Origin: Akkermansiaceae bacterium
GTDB taxonomy: Bacteria > Verrucomicrobiota > Verrucomicrobiia > Verrucomicrobiales > Akkermansiaceae
Length of the DNA stretch: 64,000 nt
Reading direction: 5' to 3'
Assembly (NCBI GenBank): GCA_018402445.1
Contig: JAGYIT010000005.1
Span: forward strand, 62,001 to 126,000
In this document: positions 40,127 through 49,800 of the stretch, in pieces
How positions within the stretch are numbered: position 1 is the first letter of the stretch
How the letters are laid out: every line of letters begins with the position of its first letter
Made by a program: the position numbers and the translations under genes
The notes under the pieces: generated by a model
What the model saw: the letters and a program-made list of their open reading frames with translations, nothing else
The model's database searches: none
Told to the model about the DNA's origin: nothing

Positions 40127-40417
40127 TCATTTATTCTCCGCCTCCCAGTTCCCCAGCACCTCACCGAGGACGACGGTGTAGGTGAGGTTGTCGTGCTCAA
40201 GGTCTACATCGGGGAGGAACTCGTCGTCGAGGGCGGAGAGAAGGGGCTGGATGTTGGATTCGTCGAGGCCGGAGCCTTTGAGGATGATGACCGTGCCGGC
40301 GATCGTGCCATTGGTGAGGTAGTGGAGATCGACCGCTGCGACGTCATTCCCGCCGCGCTGGGCGAGAAAACGTTCGGACGAGGGTGTGCGGAGGGTGCGT
40401 TTCCAGGTAAGGTTCAT
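40127..40417 (-). CDS. Small conserved-looking protein upstream of the helicase
   Basis: A 96-residue frame from MNLTWKRTLRTPSSERFLAQ to VVLGEVLGNWEAENK. It lies 36 bp before the helicase start and is probably the first gene of the defence operon. The start at 40417 was chosen because the upstream extension is of poor composition. I do not recognise a family. Confidence 0.5.
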   Translation of the reverse strand: MNLTWKRTLRTPSSERFLAQRGGNDVAAVDLHYLTNGTIAGTVIILKGSGLDESNIQPLLSALDDEFLPDVDLEHDNLTYTVVLGEVLGNWEAENK

Positions 40418-40857
40418 GTCAGTGAGGTGAGAATCCAGTGAGACAATGCGAGTGAGGCCGGAATGGCCGTGATGAGAACGAGACAACCGCCGCCTTTGCT
40501 ACTGCTGCGGTAGCCCACACCGCTGCCGGGGATGCTGAAAGCCGAGTAGCGTTACCGCGAGCACTTTACCGACGCGAAATCCCTACCGCCGACCGAATAG
40601 CCGACGCCCGATTTGCTCAGGTTTACCCTGAACGGCCCAAAATTGACGGATTTGCGGTAAAAAAGACCCATAGGGTAGTGCTAAGGATGCGGTAATTGAA
40701 GCTGGTGATAACAGATAGGGTGGGACATCTACGGGGGCAGGTTACGGAAAACTGAGATTTACCTGAAAACCCGAAATTTCAGCTCAGGCGCAGTTCAGCA
40801 GATATGGGGCGGCTCTCTCAAGGTTAATCAGCCATCGACTCGTCGTCTGCCCGGGTT
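40418..40857. other. Gene-free stretch with repeated TACCG/CGGTA words
   Basis: 440 bp with no credible gene. It contains many short CGGTA and TACCG words in both orientations, for example GCGGTAGCC, TTACCGCGAG, TTTACCGACG, TACCGCCGACC, TGCGGTAA and GCGGTAATT. It must contain the promoter of the defence operon; the repeated words could be regulator sites. Confidence 0.4.
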
Positions 40858-41944
40858 TCATTCGAGGTTGGAGTCGGCTTTAGAGAGCGGATGCCATTCT
40901 TCGAATACGTCCGGCTCCTTTTTGTCGGCGGCGATTGCCTTCTTAACTCCACTCAAATCCTTGTGGATCAACACCTTGAATTTCGGTTTCCAGTCATCTC
41001 CTTTCTTGCCGAACGCCTCGCCGGGGATTCCGATCAACTCGTCCAGGGTTTTTCGGAACCGGTAGAACTGCCTGCGCACGGCCTCGTTTTGGGGTGTGCC
41101 GGTCGCCGGATTGCGCCACCTAGGCTCCAACGCAAGGTGCATCAGGATCTCGTAGTCCTTGGCGTGGGTCCTGGCGTTGGATTTCTGGAATCGGTGATCC
41201 TTCCGCTGGCCGTCGCAGGAGGCAACGATCCGACCACCCGAGGCAACCTCGATGGTGAGCATGTCCCAACGCCAGCCGGACTGGACGAGAAAGAGCGGTT
41301 TTTTGCGCTTTTTCGATCCAGCCACGGGAAATGGAGTGGCCAGCGCAGGGACGGTGGTGAGCTTGCGCCAGTTGCTCAGATACGGATACCAGCGTCAGCC
41401 GGTTTGCCGAGGCAAGTGCTTGGAGGGGCGGCGTGATCCATCGGGCGGAGGGCAACAACACCGTGGCATCCTGGCGTGCCACTAGATCGCTGGCGATTCG
41501 CCCGTGATCGCCAAAATGTCCCTCTGGTAAGCAGAGCACAATGGGTCGGATGGGGTCGCTGCCATTCTGGGCTGTGCCGATCTGTCGGGTGAAGCCCTGG
41601 GATTCGTAGCGGTTGGCCGTGAAACCGAGGGCTTTGCTCAGCGCGGTGGCAATGGCCGCCCAATCGGGAGTGAGGGGTGCGACATCTTCGGCGGTCAATG
41701 GCAGTGGCGGAGCGTCCGGTGCGTCGTCGCCGACAATCCCCACAAACCCATCCGTCCCATCCGGCACGACATCAAGCCGCCGCGATGGTCGTTTCGGATC
41801 GAGCACGGTTTCGGCGTGACCTGACACCCGTTTGAGGAACGGAAGGCAGGATTCCCAACCGTCGCCGAGGTGATGCCGCCAATCGCTGGTGGCAAACTCC
41901 CCTGCCCCGAGCTTCTCAAGCGCTTGCCACAAGCTGGACGTCAT
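40858..41944 (-). pseudogene. Unrecognised protein, probable single frameshift
   Basis: The first part (from MTSSLWQALEKLGAGEFATS at 41944) runs to about 41.4 kb, and the remainder (KLTTVPALATPFPVAGSKKR, then VQSGWRWDMLTIEV, ending SKADSNLE) is in another frame. The C-terminal half has a winged-helix look (NEAVRRQFYRFRKTLDEL). The total would be ~360 residues. It overlaps the upstream gene by about 29 bp. Its function is unknown. Confidence 0.5.
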
Positions 41945-43064
41945 CATTGGCGAAGTGGTGTTCGATGAGCCACGCGTCGATAGCGGGATCGGAGGTGTTG
42001 CCCTGAATCGTGTCGCTCTCGGGCCGGATTTTGACCAGCACGCGGGATCGCCGGTTCGCCAGCTTGAACGAAATGGTGGCTTCCAGCAGCGTGGAGGTGG
42101 CGAGAAGGCCTGCTGGCATGTATTCCAAAGCTCCAAACACGGAAGCACGGCTGATGGTCAACTGCTGCCCGCTGTTCAAACCTAGCTTGAGGGATTTCAG
42201 CTCGGCGAACTGCACGGTAGCTAGCATGTCGCATTTCAGTGCCGACGAGCCATCACGCAGCGGCTCCAGGGAGTAGCGATTCGAATAGCCGAGCGCGGCG
42301 GGAGAACCGTGGAACACGGCACCAAACGCCTCGCGGTAAAGTTCCTGGAGTTTCACACCCCGCCCGGAAACCTGCCACTCGCCGGTGATGCGGTTGAAAT
42401 TCGCCACATCCACCTGCTCAGGCCGGAAGATATGTGAGTCCCGATTGCCCTCGGCATCGACAATTCCGACGCGTTTGAGCGTGTCGCCGTGGCGGATCAC
42501 AAAAGCGTCGCCGTCGGTCTCCTTAAGATGGTGGATCGTGCATGTCGGGGAACGAGCGTTTTCCTTGAACCAGGGCGACAGGATTGATTTCAAACGCTCG
42601 ATTGCATCGCCTGTTACAGGAAGCGACATCATGCCGGGCTTGAGGCGAAATGACACCAGCGACCGGTCGGCATGAACTGACTGGCGGTTGAATTCCCGCA
42701 GCGCGACCTCAGGAGCATGAAGCAAGATCTTCACGGCCACATCGGCTGGCCCATCGGTGTCGTCACGGAGGCTCTGAACGATCTGGTGGTATTCCGCCTC
42801 GAAATTCAGGGAGCTCTGGCTTTCAGAAATCAGGTCGAGCAGATCGAGGTTTTCGACGAGTTCAGGGGGCGTCTGCTCGGTGCAAAAAGCCAGCACGGCG
42901 GCCAGCGCGGCGAAGTCGAAATCAGGCTCCCCAACCTGATCGATGGAAATCTCTCTGCTCCGGAAATATCCGGCATGCGGGGAGAGCAAAGCGGTAAGAG
43001 AAGCCGGTTTCATGTCCCTGAGGACACCGGCTTTCAAGAGTCGGGGGCGTCGGATGGTAGGCAT
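41916..43064 (-). CDS. Unrecognised 382-residue protein
   Basis: An intact frame beginning MPTIRRPRLLKAGVLRDM. It shows mixed alpha/beta composition with no signal peptide, membrane segment or motif I can name. It is divergent from the replication operon and shares with it a control region with three palindromes. It is probably paired with the next gene, which it overlaps. Confidence 0.6.
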   Translation of the reverse strand: MPTIRRPRLLKAGVLRDMKPASLTALLSPHAGYFRSREISIDQVGEPDFDFAALAAVLAFCTEQTPPELVENLDLLDLISESQSSLNFEAEYHQIVQSLRDDTDGPADVAVKILLHAPEVALREFNRQSVHADRSLVSFRLKPGMMSLPVTGDAIERLKSILSPWFKENARSPTCTIHHLKETDGDAFVIRHGDTLKRVGIVDAEGNRDSHIFRPEQVDVANFNRITGEWQVSGRGVKLQELYREAFGAVFHGSPAALGYSNRYSLEPLRDGSSALKCDMLATVQFAELKSLKLGLNSGQQLTISRASVFGALEYMPAGLLATSTLLEATISFKLANRRSRVLVKIRPESDTIQGNTSDPAIDAWLIEHHFANDDVQLVASA

Positions 43065-43260
43065 ATTTCAAATTGGGTGATCTTGGCGCTATCCCAAGAT
43101 GGGGCATAGCAAATCCATAAACTCCCCCACATTTGGTTTTTCGCCCCTCGGGATCAATCGGATTTTTTTACCATAACCGACTTAGCCTCATCATATTATT
43201 AAGGTTGGTTAAGCATTTTTTTCGGCACCTCTAGCTGTGCTGCCTGCGTTCTGTTAGATG

Positions 43261-43392
43261 CCCACATGTGGGGGTGTTGGCACCGGGACAAACGGGACAT
43301 GTCCCATTCCCCTCCCGAAAAAAATTTCAACTTTTTTTCAGGCTGACGCGGGGGCTTGGCGGGATTCGGGGGCGGGCAACGGGACATGTCCC
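43261..43392. promoter_or_regulatory. Three ACATGT-centred palindromes in divergent control region
   Basis: CCCACATGTGGG at 43261-43272, GGGACATGTCCC at 43294-43305 and again at 43381-43392. Each is a perfect 12-bp palindrome. The first two are 33 bp apart (about three helical turns). They sit between the minus-strand gene starting at 43064 and the plus-strand operon starting at 43441, so they are good operator candidates. Confidence 0.7.
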
Positions 43393-43440
43393 CCGCATGT
43401 CCATGAAGGGCGGTCATTTGACACCAGCCCCCACACCGAG

Positions 43441-43734
43441 ATGAAAACCAACACCAAATCCGCAGCCCCCTTGGCCATCCACCGAGGCAGAAACACCCCC
43501 CATAGCAGGTCTGGATACGCCCGCGCCAAAGTCGATGAGCGCGCCAACCAACTCGCCGACATCGCCGCCACCGGGGACGAGGACAATGCCGAGTGCTGTA
43601 TCGCGGATTCGTTCCGCGAGTTCCCTCCCCTCCCTGACCGATTTCCTCCGTCGGTCGGGCTGTGCCGGCGGGGGATCACTCGAAGCAGCCAATTCAACAA
43701 ACCAACAAAACAACAAACTACATCAACACTATGA
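43441..43734 (+). CDS. Small hypothetical protein, first gene of the replication operon
   Basis: A 97-residue frame, MKTNTKSAAPLAIHRGRNTP, with an acidic middle (ATGDEDNAECC). Its stop overlaps the next start (ATGA), the same spacing as most genes of this operon, which supports it being real. No family recognised. Confidence 0.5.
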   Translation: MKTNTKSAAPLAIHRGRNTPHSRSGYARAKVDERANQLADIAATGDEDNAECCIADSFREFPPLPDRFPPSVGLCRRGITRSSQFNKPTKQQTTSTL

Positions 43735-44453
43735 AATTATCAGCAACTGGATCCACCACACCCTTCGAAGCGCACCCAGAGTATGACGGCCAAGCCGTCT
43801 GCGTGGATGTGACTCCGCTCAAGAAAACCCAATCGGCCTACGGCGAGCGTGAAACCTTCCGCCTCGTATTTGAGACCACGGAACTCCGACAGAACGGCAG
43901 CCCCTATCTGCTTTTCTCCCGCAGCTTCACCCCGTCTCTGCATGAGAAGGCAGCCCTCCGCGCATTCCTCAAACAATGGATGGGGCGCGACCTGACCACC
44001 GCCGAGCAGAATGAGTTCGACACCGAATCGCTCATCGGTCGCCCGGCGCGTGTATCGGTGGTGCACTCCGACTACAACGGCACCACCTTCGCCAACATCG
44101 GATTGATCCGCGCCGACAAATCCGGTGAGCCGCTCAAGCCATCTGGCAAGTATGTCCGTCAGCGGGATCGCCAGAACAACGGCGACGAGAAGTTCCGTCA
44201 GGCGTCCAACAGCAACGAGTCCCCCACCCCATCGGATTGGCGTCGGGTCAAGGTGCACGTGGGCAAGCACAGCGGCATTGATCTGGGCGAACTCGACCGC
44301 GAGGCGGTGGAGGCATTGGCGACGAAGTGGCTGCCCACAGCGCTCGAAATGGAAAAGCCGCTCAAGGCTGACCGCGAACTCATCGCCGCCCTTCAGTTGG
44401 CCAAAGAGGCTCTTTCCTCCGAGGACGGGAAAGAGGGCAACTGCCCATTCTGA
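43731..44453 (+). CDS. Putative single-strand-DNA-binding-like phage/element protein
   Basis: A 240-residue protein. The first ~145 residues are beta-rich (VTPLKKTQSAYGERETFRLV, then RPARVSVVHSDYNGTTFANI), resembling the OB-like proteins placed at the head of phage recombination or replication operons. The C-terminus is acidic and ends EGNCPF, like the acidic, Phe-ended tails of SSB proteins. A role in coating single-stranded DNA is inferred from the tail and from the nuclease, helicase and polymerase genes that follow. Confidence 0.55.
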   Translation: MKLSATGSTTPFEAHPEYDGQAVCVDVTPLKKTQSAYGERETFRLVFETTELRQNGSPYLLFSRSFTPSLHEKAALRAFLKQWMGRDLTTAEQNEFDTESLIGRPARVSVVHSDYNGTTFANIGLIRADKSGEPLKPSGKYVRQRDRQNNGDEKFRQASNSNESPTPSDWRRVKVHVGKHSGIDLGELDREAVEALATKWLPTALEMEKPLKADRELIAALQLAKEALSSEDGKEGNCPF

Positions 44454-44481
44454 TCACCCCCATCACCAAGGACTCACCACC

Positions 44482-45348
44482 ATGATCATCGTACCCAGAG
44501 AATCCGCCTCGCATTGGTATTTCCCGGACGGCACCCCGCTCCATGACGTGCCGCGTGCCGATGGCAAAGGCGAACGCCCGACCAGCCTGCGAGACGCCCG
44601 CAAACTCGGCTTGTTTCCCTCCGTGACCAACGTGCTCGGCGTGATTTCCAATCCTGGGCTCGCTGCATGGAAACAGGAGCAAGCCATCCTTGCGGCACTC
44701 ACCCTGCCGCGCCACGAAGATGAACCGCTCGACGATTTCGCTCGTCGGGTCGTCACTGACATGGCGTCGGAGGTGAAGAGTGCCGCCGACCGTGGCAGTG
44801 CCGTGCATGCCGCCATCGAGGGATACGCGCAGGGTCGCTGGCTGCCGGAGGACAAAGAAATCGCCCGGCTCTTCGAACCCGCCCGTCAGTGGTTTGACGC
44901 GGAAGTCACCCAAGTCCACTCGGTGGAAATCGCCACGGGTCACCCCGAGTGGGGATACGCCGGTCGGGTGGACTTGGTGGCCACGCTGCGATCCACCGGG
45001 CGTCCTACGGTCATCGACTTCAAGACGCAGAAAGTCAGGCGCGACAAGGCGGGCCATTTCAAGCCGCTCCTTCACGACACCTGGCCTTTGCAGCTTGAAG
45101 CGTATCGGCAGGCCTTGATCTGTCGGGACAAGGGACTGGCAAACGCCGCCATCGCCTCGGTGGTGATCGGTTCCACCGAACCCATGCCCGTGGTGGTGAA
45201 GGTGTGGGACGATGCCGACAAGGCGGGATTCTTCCGCGCCTTCCTTGCTGCCCGCGATTTGTGGGTCTGGCAGAAAAACTACTGCCCGGTGAAGGACTCG
45301 CCGGATGCAGGAGATGAGACACCGCCGACCGCTCTGGTTCCGGCCTAA
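44482..45348 (+). CDS. RecB/Cas4-like PD-(D/E)XK nuclease
   Basis: A 288-residue protein. Conserved parts are FPSVTNVLGVISNPGLAAWK, RGSAVHAAIEGYAQG (His motif), WGYAGRVDLVATL (Asp) and TVIDFKTQK (D-x-K), the order seen in Cas4/RecB nucleases. It probably acts as an exonuclease in element replication or recombination. The start at 44482 follows a short gap after the SSB-like gene. Confidence 0.8.
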   Translation: MIIVPRESASHWYFPDGTPLHDVPRADGKGERPTSLRDARKLGLFPSVTNVLGVISNPGLAAWKQEQAILAALTLPRHEDEPLDDFARRVVTDMASEVKSAADRGSAVHAAIEGYAQGRWLPEDKEIARLFEPARQWFDAEVTQVHSVEIATGHPEWGYAGRVDLVATLRSTGRPTVIDFKTQKVRRDKAGHFKPLLHDTWPLQLEAYRQALICRDKGLANAAIASVVIGSTEPMPVVVKVWDDADKAGFFRAFLAARDLWVWQKNYCPVKDSPDAGDETPPTALVPA

Positions 45349-45375
45349 CAAAATCAAAAATTCAGATCCACACCC

Positions 45376-45543
45376 ATGACCACTCCCATTTATCCGCAGT
45401 CTGCGTATCGTCGCTTCCCCATCCAGGGATTCACCCAACGTCCTAACCGCCCTCGTCGCCGCTGGCCGATGATCGTCCTCTCCTTTCTCCTCGGCCTGCT
45501 TGCGGGCTGGGTGATTCGCGGCGGAGGCGCGTGGCTTCCATGA
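45376..45543 (+). CDS. Small single-pass membrane protein
   Basis: A 55-residue protein. The first 30 residues are polar with a basic cluster (RPNRPRRRW), followed by one hydrophobic helix (MIVLSFLLGLLAGWVI). Its TGA overlaps the helicase ATG, so it is embedded in the replication operon. The positive-inside rule puts the N-terminus in the cytoplasm. It might tether the replication complex to the membrane; that is speculation. Confidence 0.65.
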   Translation: MTTPIYPQSAYRRFPIQGFTQRPNRPRRRWPMIVLSFLLGLLAGWVIRGGGAWLP

Positions 45544-46802
45544 GCGGTAGCCTGGTTGCCAGAAGCCCCGCTGACCAATTCCGTGATCTCGCCGAAACCG
45601 GTAGGAATGTCTTCCTAACGGGTCCGGCGGGGTCGGGGAAAAGTCACAACGTGCGGGACTACCTCAAACGTCATCCCGACACGCACGTCACCGCCTCAAC
45701 CGGGGTGGCCGCCCTCAACGTGGGGGGTATGACCGTGCACCGTTGGAGCGGAATGTTGCTCGGACCAGCCCCAGGGCAGGATTTTGAGCAATACTTTGCG
45801 CAGCTTTCCCGCGACGCCAAACCGAACGTGCGGGCTGCCTTCAACCGGGTGCGACGCTGCGAGCGGCTAGTCATTGATGAAATCTCGATGCTCGCGGGTC
45901 GGGCGTTCGGCTATCTCGATTTTCATTGCCGCAGGGTGCGTGACGACGACCGACCATTCGGTGGCATCCAGGTGATCGGGACGGGTGACGCCCTGCAACT
46001 ACCACCGGTGCGCACCAATCAAACACTGCCCTACGATTGGTTCTTCGACACCGAGGCATGGTCGGTTGCGGGATTCTGCAAGGTGGAGCTGCGCAAGATC
46101 ATGCGTCAGGACGAGCCGGAATTCGTGGCCGCTCTGGGCAAGATTCGCCGGGGTGAAATTGATGCCGCCACCGAAAAGCTGCTGCGCCCACGGATCACCA
46201 CCTTTCCCGCGAGGGACATCACCCGGCTATTCACCCACAACTCGATGGTCGATCGCTGGAACGACTTTTGCCTCGGCGAACTACCGGGGCCTGAGTCCAC
46301 CCGCGAGGCCGACACTTGGGGACCGCACAACCAGATTGAGTTCCTCGAAAAGAACCTCCTCACGCCCAAGGTGCTGCGCCTCAAACCCGGAGCCAAGGTG
46401 ATGTTCACCGTGAACAAGCCCGACGAAGGCTTCGTCAACGGCCAGACGGGCGAGGTGGTTTCCATCGGCTTCACCTCCGTGGTCGTCCACACCCAAGGCA
46501 AGGAATTGGAGGTGAGTCCCTACCGCTGGCGCTTCGATTCCAACGACAGGACGAGCGCGTGGCTTGAACAACTGCCGCTCCGATTGGCCAACGCCCTCAC
46601 TATCCACAAAGCGCAGGGCCTAACACTCGACTCTGCCTTCGTTGACGTGAGGGCCGCTAGAGAACCTGGCCAAGCCTACGTCGCGCTATCGCGTGTCCGA
46701 ACCCTCGCCGGACTCCATCTCAAAGACTGGCCTAAAGGCATCTTCGTCTCCCAACGCGCCCTCGATTTCCACTTCCCACCCCTCTCACCCAAATTTTCAT
46801 GA
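45540..46802 (+). CDS. PIF1/RecD2-like helicase
   Basis: A 420-residue SF1B helicase. Walker A VFLTGPAGSGKSHNV lies near residue 28, motif Ia TASTGVAALNVGGMTVHRW, motif II VIDEISML, motif III GTGDALQLPPV, and the C-terminal motifs ALTIHKAQGLTLD and YVALSRVRTLAGL. The start at 45540 overlaps the preceding stop. It probably unwinds duplex DNA 5'-3' during element replication. The next gene starts at its own stop (ATGA). Confidence 0.9.
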   Translation: MSGSLVARSPADQFRDLAETGRNVFLTGPAGSGKSHNVRDYLKRHPDTHVTASTGVAALNVGGMTVHRWSGMLLGPAPGQDFEQYFAQLSRDAKPNVRAAFNRVRRCERLVIDEISMLAGRAFGYLDFHCRRVRDDDRPFGGIQVIGTGDALQLPPVRTNQTLPYDWFFDTEAWSVAGFCKVELRKIMRQDEPEFVAALGKIRRGEIDAATEKLLRPRITTFPARDITRLFTHNSMVDRWNDFCLGELPGPESTREADTWGPHNQIEFLEKNLLTPKVLRLKPGAKVMFTVNKPDEGFVNGQTGEVVSIGFTSVVVHTQGKELEVSPYRWRFDSNDRTSAWLEQLPLRLANALTIHKAQGLTLDSAFVDVRAAREPGQAYVALSRVRTLAGLHLKDWPKGIFVSQRALDFHFPPLSPKFS

Positions 46803-49800
46803 ACCACTCGATTCCTTCAGACATCAACTCGCTCGACCGCCTCTCCGCCGTCCAATTCTACGCTAACACGCTCGGCTGGGCGATCCACCCACTGCTTGCA
46901 CCTGACCGGGGCGACCATCACGAGCGCGGGAAGAAGCCGCTTCTCAAAGGCTGGCGCAACCACACCGCTGCGGAGATCACGCCCGACTTCCTCACCAAGT
47001 ATTTTGGCAACGGCTCCAGCCACAACATCGGCTGCGTTGTCAGACCGCCCTTCGTCCACGTCGATCTGGATAGCAAACCCGACGCTGGCGCCTCGGTGAT
47101 GGCATGGCTCGCCACGCAAGCGGACTTGGCAACCGTGCCTCGTGAACGGACGGGCGGTGGAGCGCATCTCGCTTTCATCTGCCGCGACATCCCCGAGGTG
47201 GTGATGAAGGCGAAAAAGGCACCCACCTGCCAGATCAACGACAAGGTGAGCGCCGAGCTTTATCTCGACGGCCTCAACTTGGTGCTCTCGCCATCGGTTC
47301 ACAAAAGCGGTCACCTGTATTCCTGGGAAGTGACCGGCGACATCCCCGAGGTGAGCTGGGTGCAGCTCTGCCGCTGGTTTGGATTTTCCGCCCCGGAAGC
47401 AAAGAAGCGTGGACGCCCCGGTAAGGAAAAGCCGTGGTGGTCGAAATGGGAGCAGGATCTCCGCACCCTCGATCTCGCAGGTGTGATGGAAGACCTCAAC
47501 CGCTTGGGTGAGTGCCTCGACCCAGATCACAACAAGTGGTCGGTGCGTTGCCCGTGGGAGGCAGATCACACCGGCGGAGTGGCCGAAACACCGGGGTCGG
47601 ACACGATCATCTTCAACCAGCCCGAAACCATGCCCGGTTTCAAGTGCCTGCATTCTCATTGCGAGTCACACGGCATCCGGGATCTCATCGAATGGGCCGA
47701 GGCACAAAAGCCGGGGATCATCACCTCACGCTGCGCCAACCTGCGTGCTTGGTCGCCGGGAACCACCAACGCCACCGGCAGACCCCGCATCATCCTACCC
47801 GCCCTCGGTCGCTCCAACAGTGAGTTCGGCAAGGAGCTGGGTGGATACATCGCCCCGGCACTCGATCTATTCCGCTTCTCAAGCAACGTGGTGGAAATCG
47901 CCACCGTGCCCGCTGCTGATAACAAAGGCGCGATCCCCGGTCACATGATCTCAACAATCCGCCCCACGGAACTGGTCACGGCGGTGGAGAGAACGGTGGA
48001 AACCGGCGTGCTGCGGGAAGACGACGCGGGCGACGAAGTGTTCATTCCAAAGAGCATGAGCGAGGCGGATGCGCGGATCACCTTGGTCAGTGGCGTATTT
48101 AGCAATGCCCTGCCCCGCATCCGACGGGTGCTCGACGTGCCGGTTCCACATTTCTCGGACGACGGGAAAATCATCTACCCGAACCCCGGCTACGACGAGC
48201 GCTTCGGCACCTGGTTGAATCCCCACGCCCCGAAACTCAAGACCATGGGCCACAGCGAGGCGATTCGCTGGCTACTCAACGACCTTTTCGGTTTACCGGA
48301 ACATGGCGGGTTCTGGTGGCACGACGAACAAGCACGGGTTCACGCCCTCGCCCGCTTCATCACGCCCTTCTGCCGGGGACTGATGGGCTGGAAGCGCACC
48401 CCGCTCTGGATCTTCGATGGCAACCGCGAGGGCTGCGGCAAGGACACCTGCGCCGATCTCACCCACGTCGCCTACACCGGCCGTTCCATCGTCTGCGCCC
48501 CACTCTCCAAGGAATGCGACGACGAGATGCGCAAACGGATCACCTCCGCGCTGATGGCAGGCAGTCGCTTCTTCCACTTGGCGAACATGAAAGGCCACGT
48601 CCGCTACGCCTCACTCGAAGCCGCCACCGACAACTCAGGCGTGTGGGAGGATCGCCGCCTCGGGGTGAGCGAAACCCTCACGCTTCCCAACGAGACGGAG
48701 TTTTCTTTCTCGGCGAACAACGCGACCTGGGAACCGGACATCGAGCGTCGTTGCCGAAGAATCCGCCTCCGCTTCACCGCCGAGGAAATCAACAGCCACC
48801 GCTACCGCTACCCCGACATCAAAGGCTGGGTCAGGCAGCACCGTGCGGAGCTTCTTTCGGCAGTGGCCGCCTTGGTCAACGAGTGGGTGCGGCAAGGCTG
48901 CCCGCCAGGCCCATCGCCCTTCACCTCGTTTCCTGAATGGGGGCAGGTGGTCGGTGGCATCCTTCACTGCGCCGGGTTGCCTGACCCGTGTTTGCCCCAC
49001 GAGGACAGCCAGTCATCGGGCGACCAATCGACCCGTGCGATGCGGGATTTCTACCAACTCGCCTTCGATCATTTCGGTGACCGCGAGGTGCTCAAGAAGG
49101 AATTTCAGGAGTTCGTTCAGCAGGACGAGGGCGTCCACGACCTCTTTGACTGGATTGATTTCACCGCGCGGCGGGGAATGATTAGCTTCGGCAAGCTCGT
49201 CACCAAGTTCGACAAGCGGGAATTAGGCGGGATCACGTTCCGCATCAAGCAGACCTCCAAGAACTCCGGCACCTATCGTTTTTTTCGGATCGGTGAGGGC
49301 GAATTGCCAATTTGCCGCTCCATTCCACAACCTGCCACTAACCCCGAGGGATGTCGGGATGTTGAGGGAAGTTTTTCTATTCCTAATGTAGGCGAAAAAA
49401 ATGCTCATGAAAAAAATAAAAAAGAGAATGTATTAAAAGCTCTCTATGAAAGGGATAGGAAAACATCCCCCGACATCCCGACATCCCACAAGGCGGTTTT
49501 CTGCTCCCTCCGCAGCGATCTCGACCGCATCGCCCTCGACCTGACCGGAGCCTCCCGCATCGCGCTGGACATCGAAACCTACGGCGAACGCAAAGGCGAC
49601 GGACTCGACCCGTGGAAGGGCGACATCCGCCTGCTCACCCTCAGCCGCCACGGCGGAACGATCTGGACCATCGACCTCCGCGCCACCGGATACGATCTCG
49701 GCCCGCTCAAGCCGATCTTGGAGGAATCCGGCATCATCATTCACAATGCCAAGTTCGACCTGCTCTGGCTGCGGGTGAAGTGCGGGCTGAACGCCAAGCG

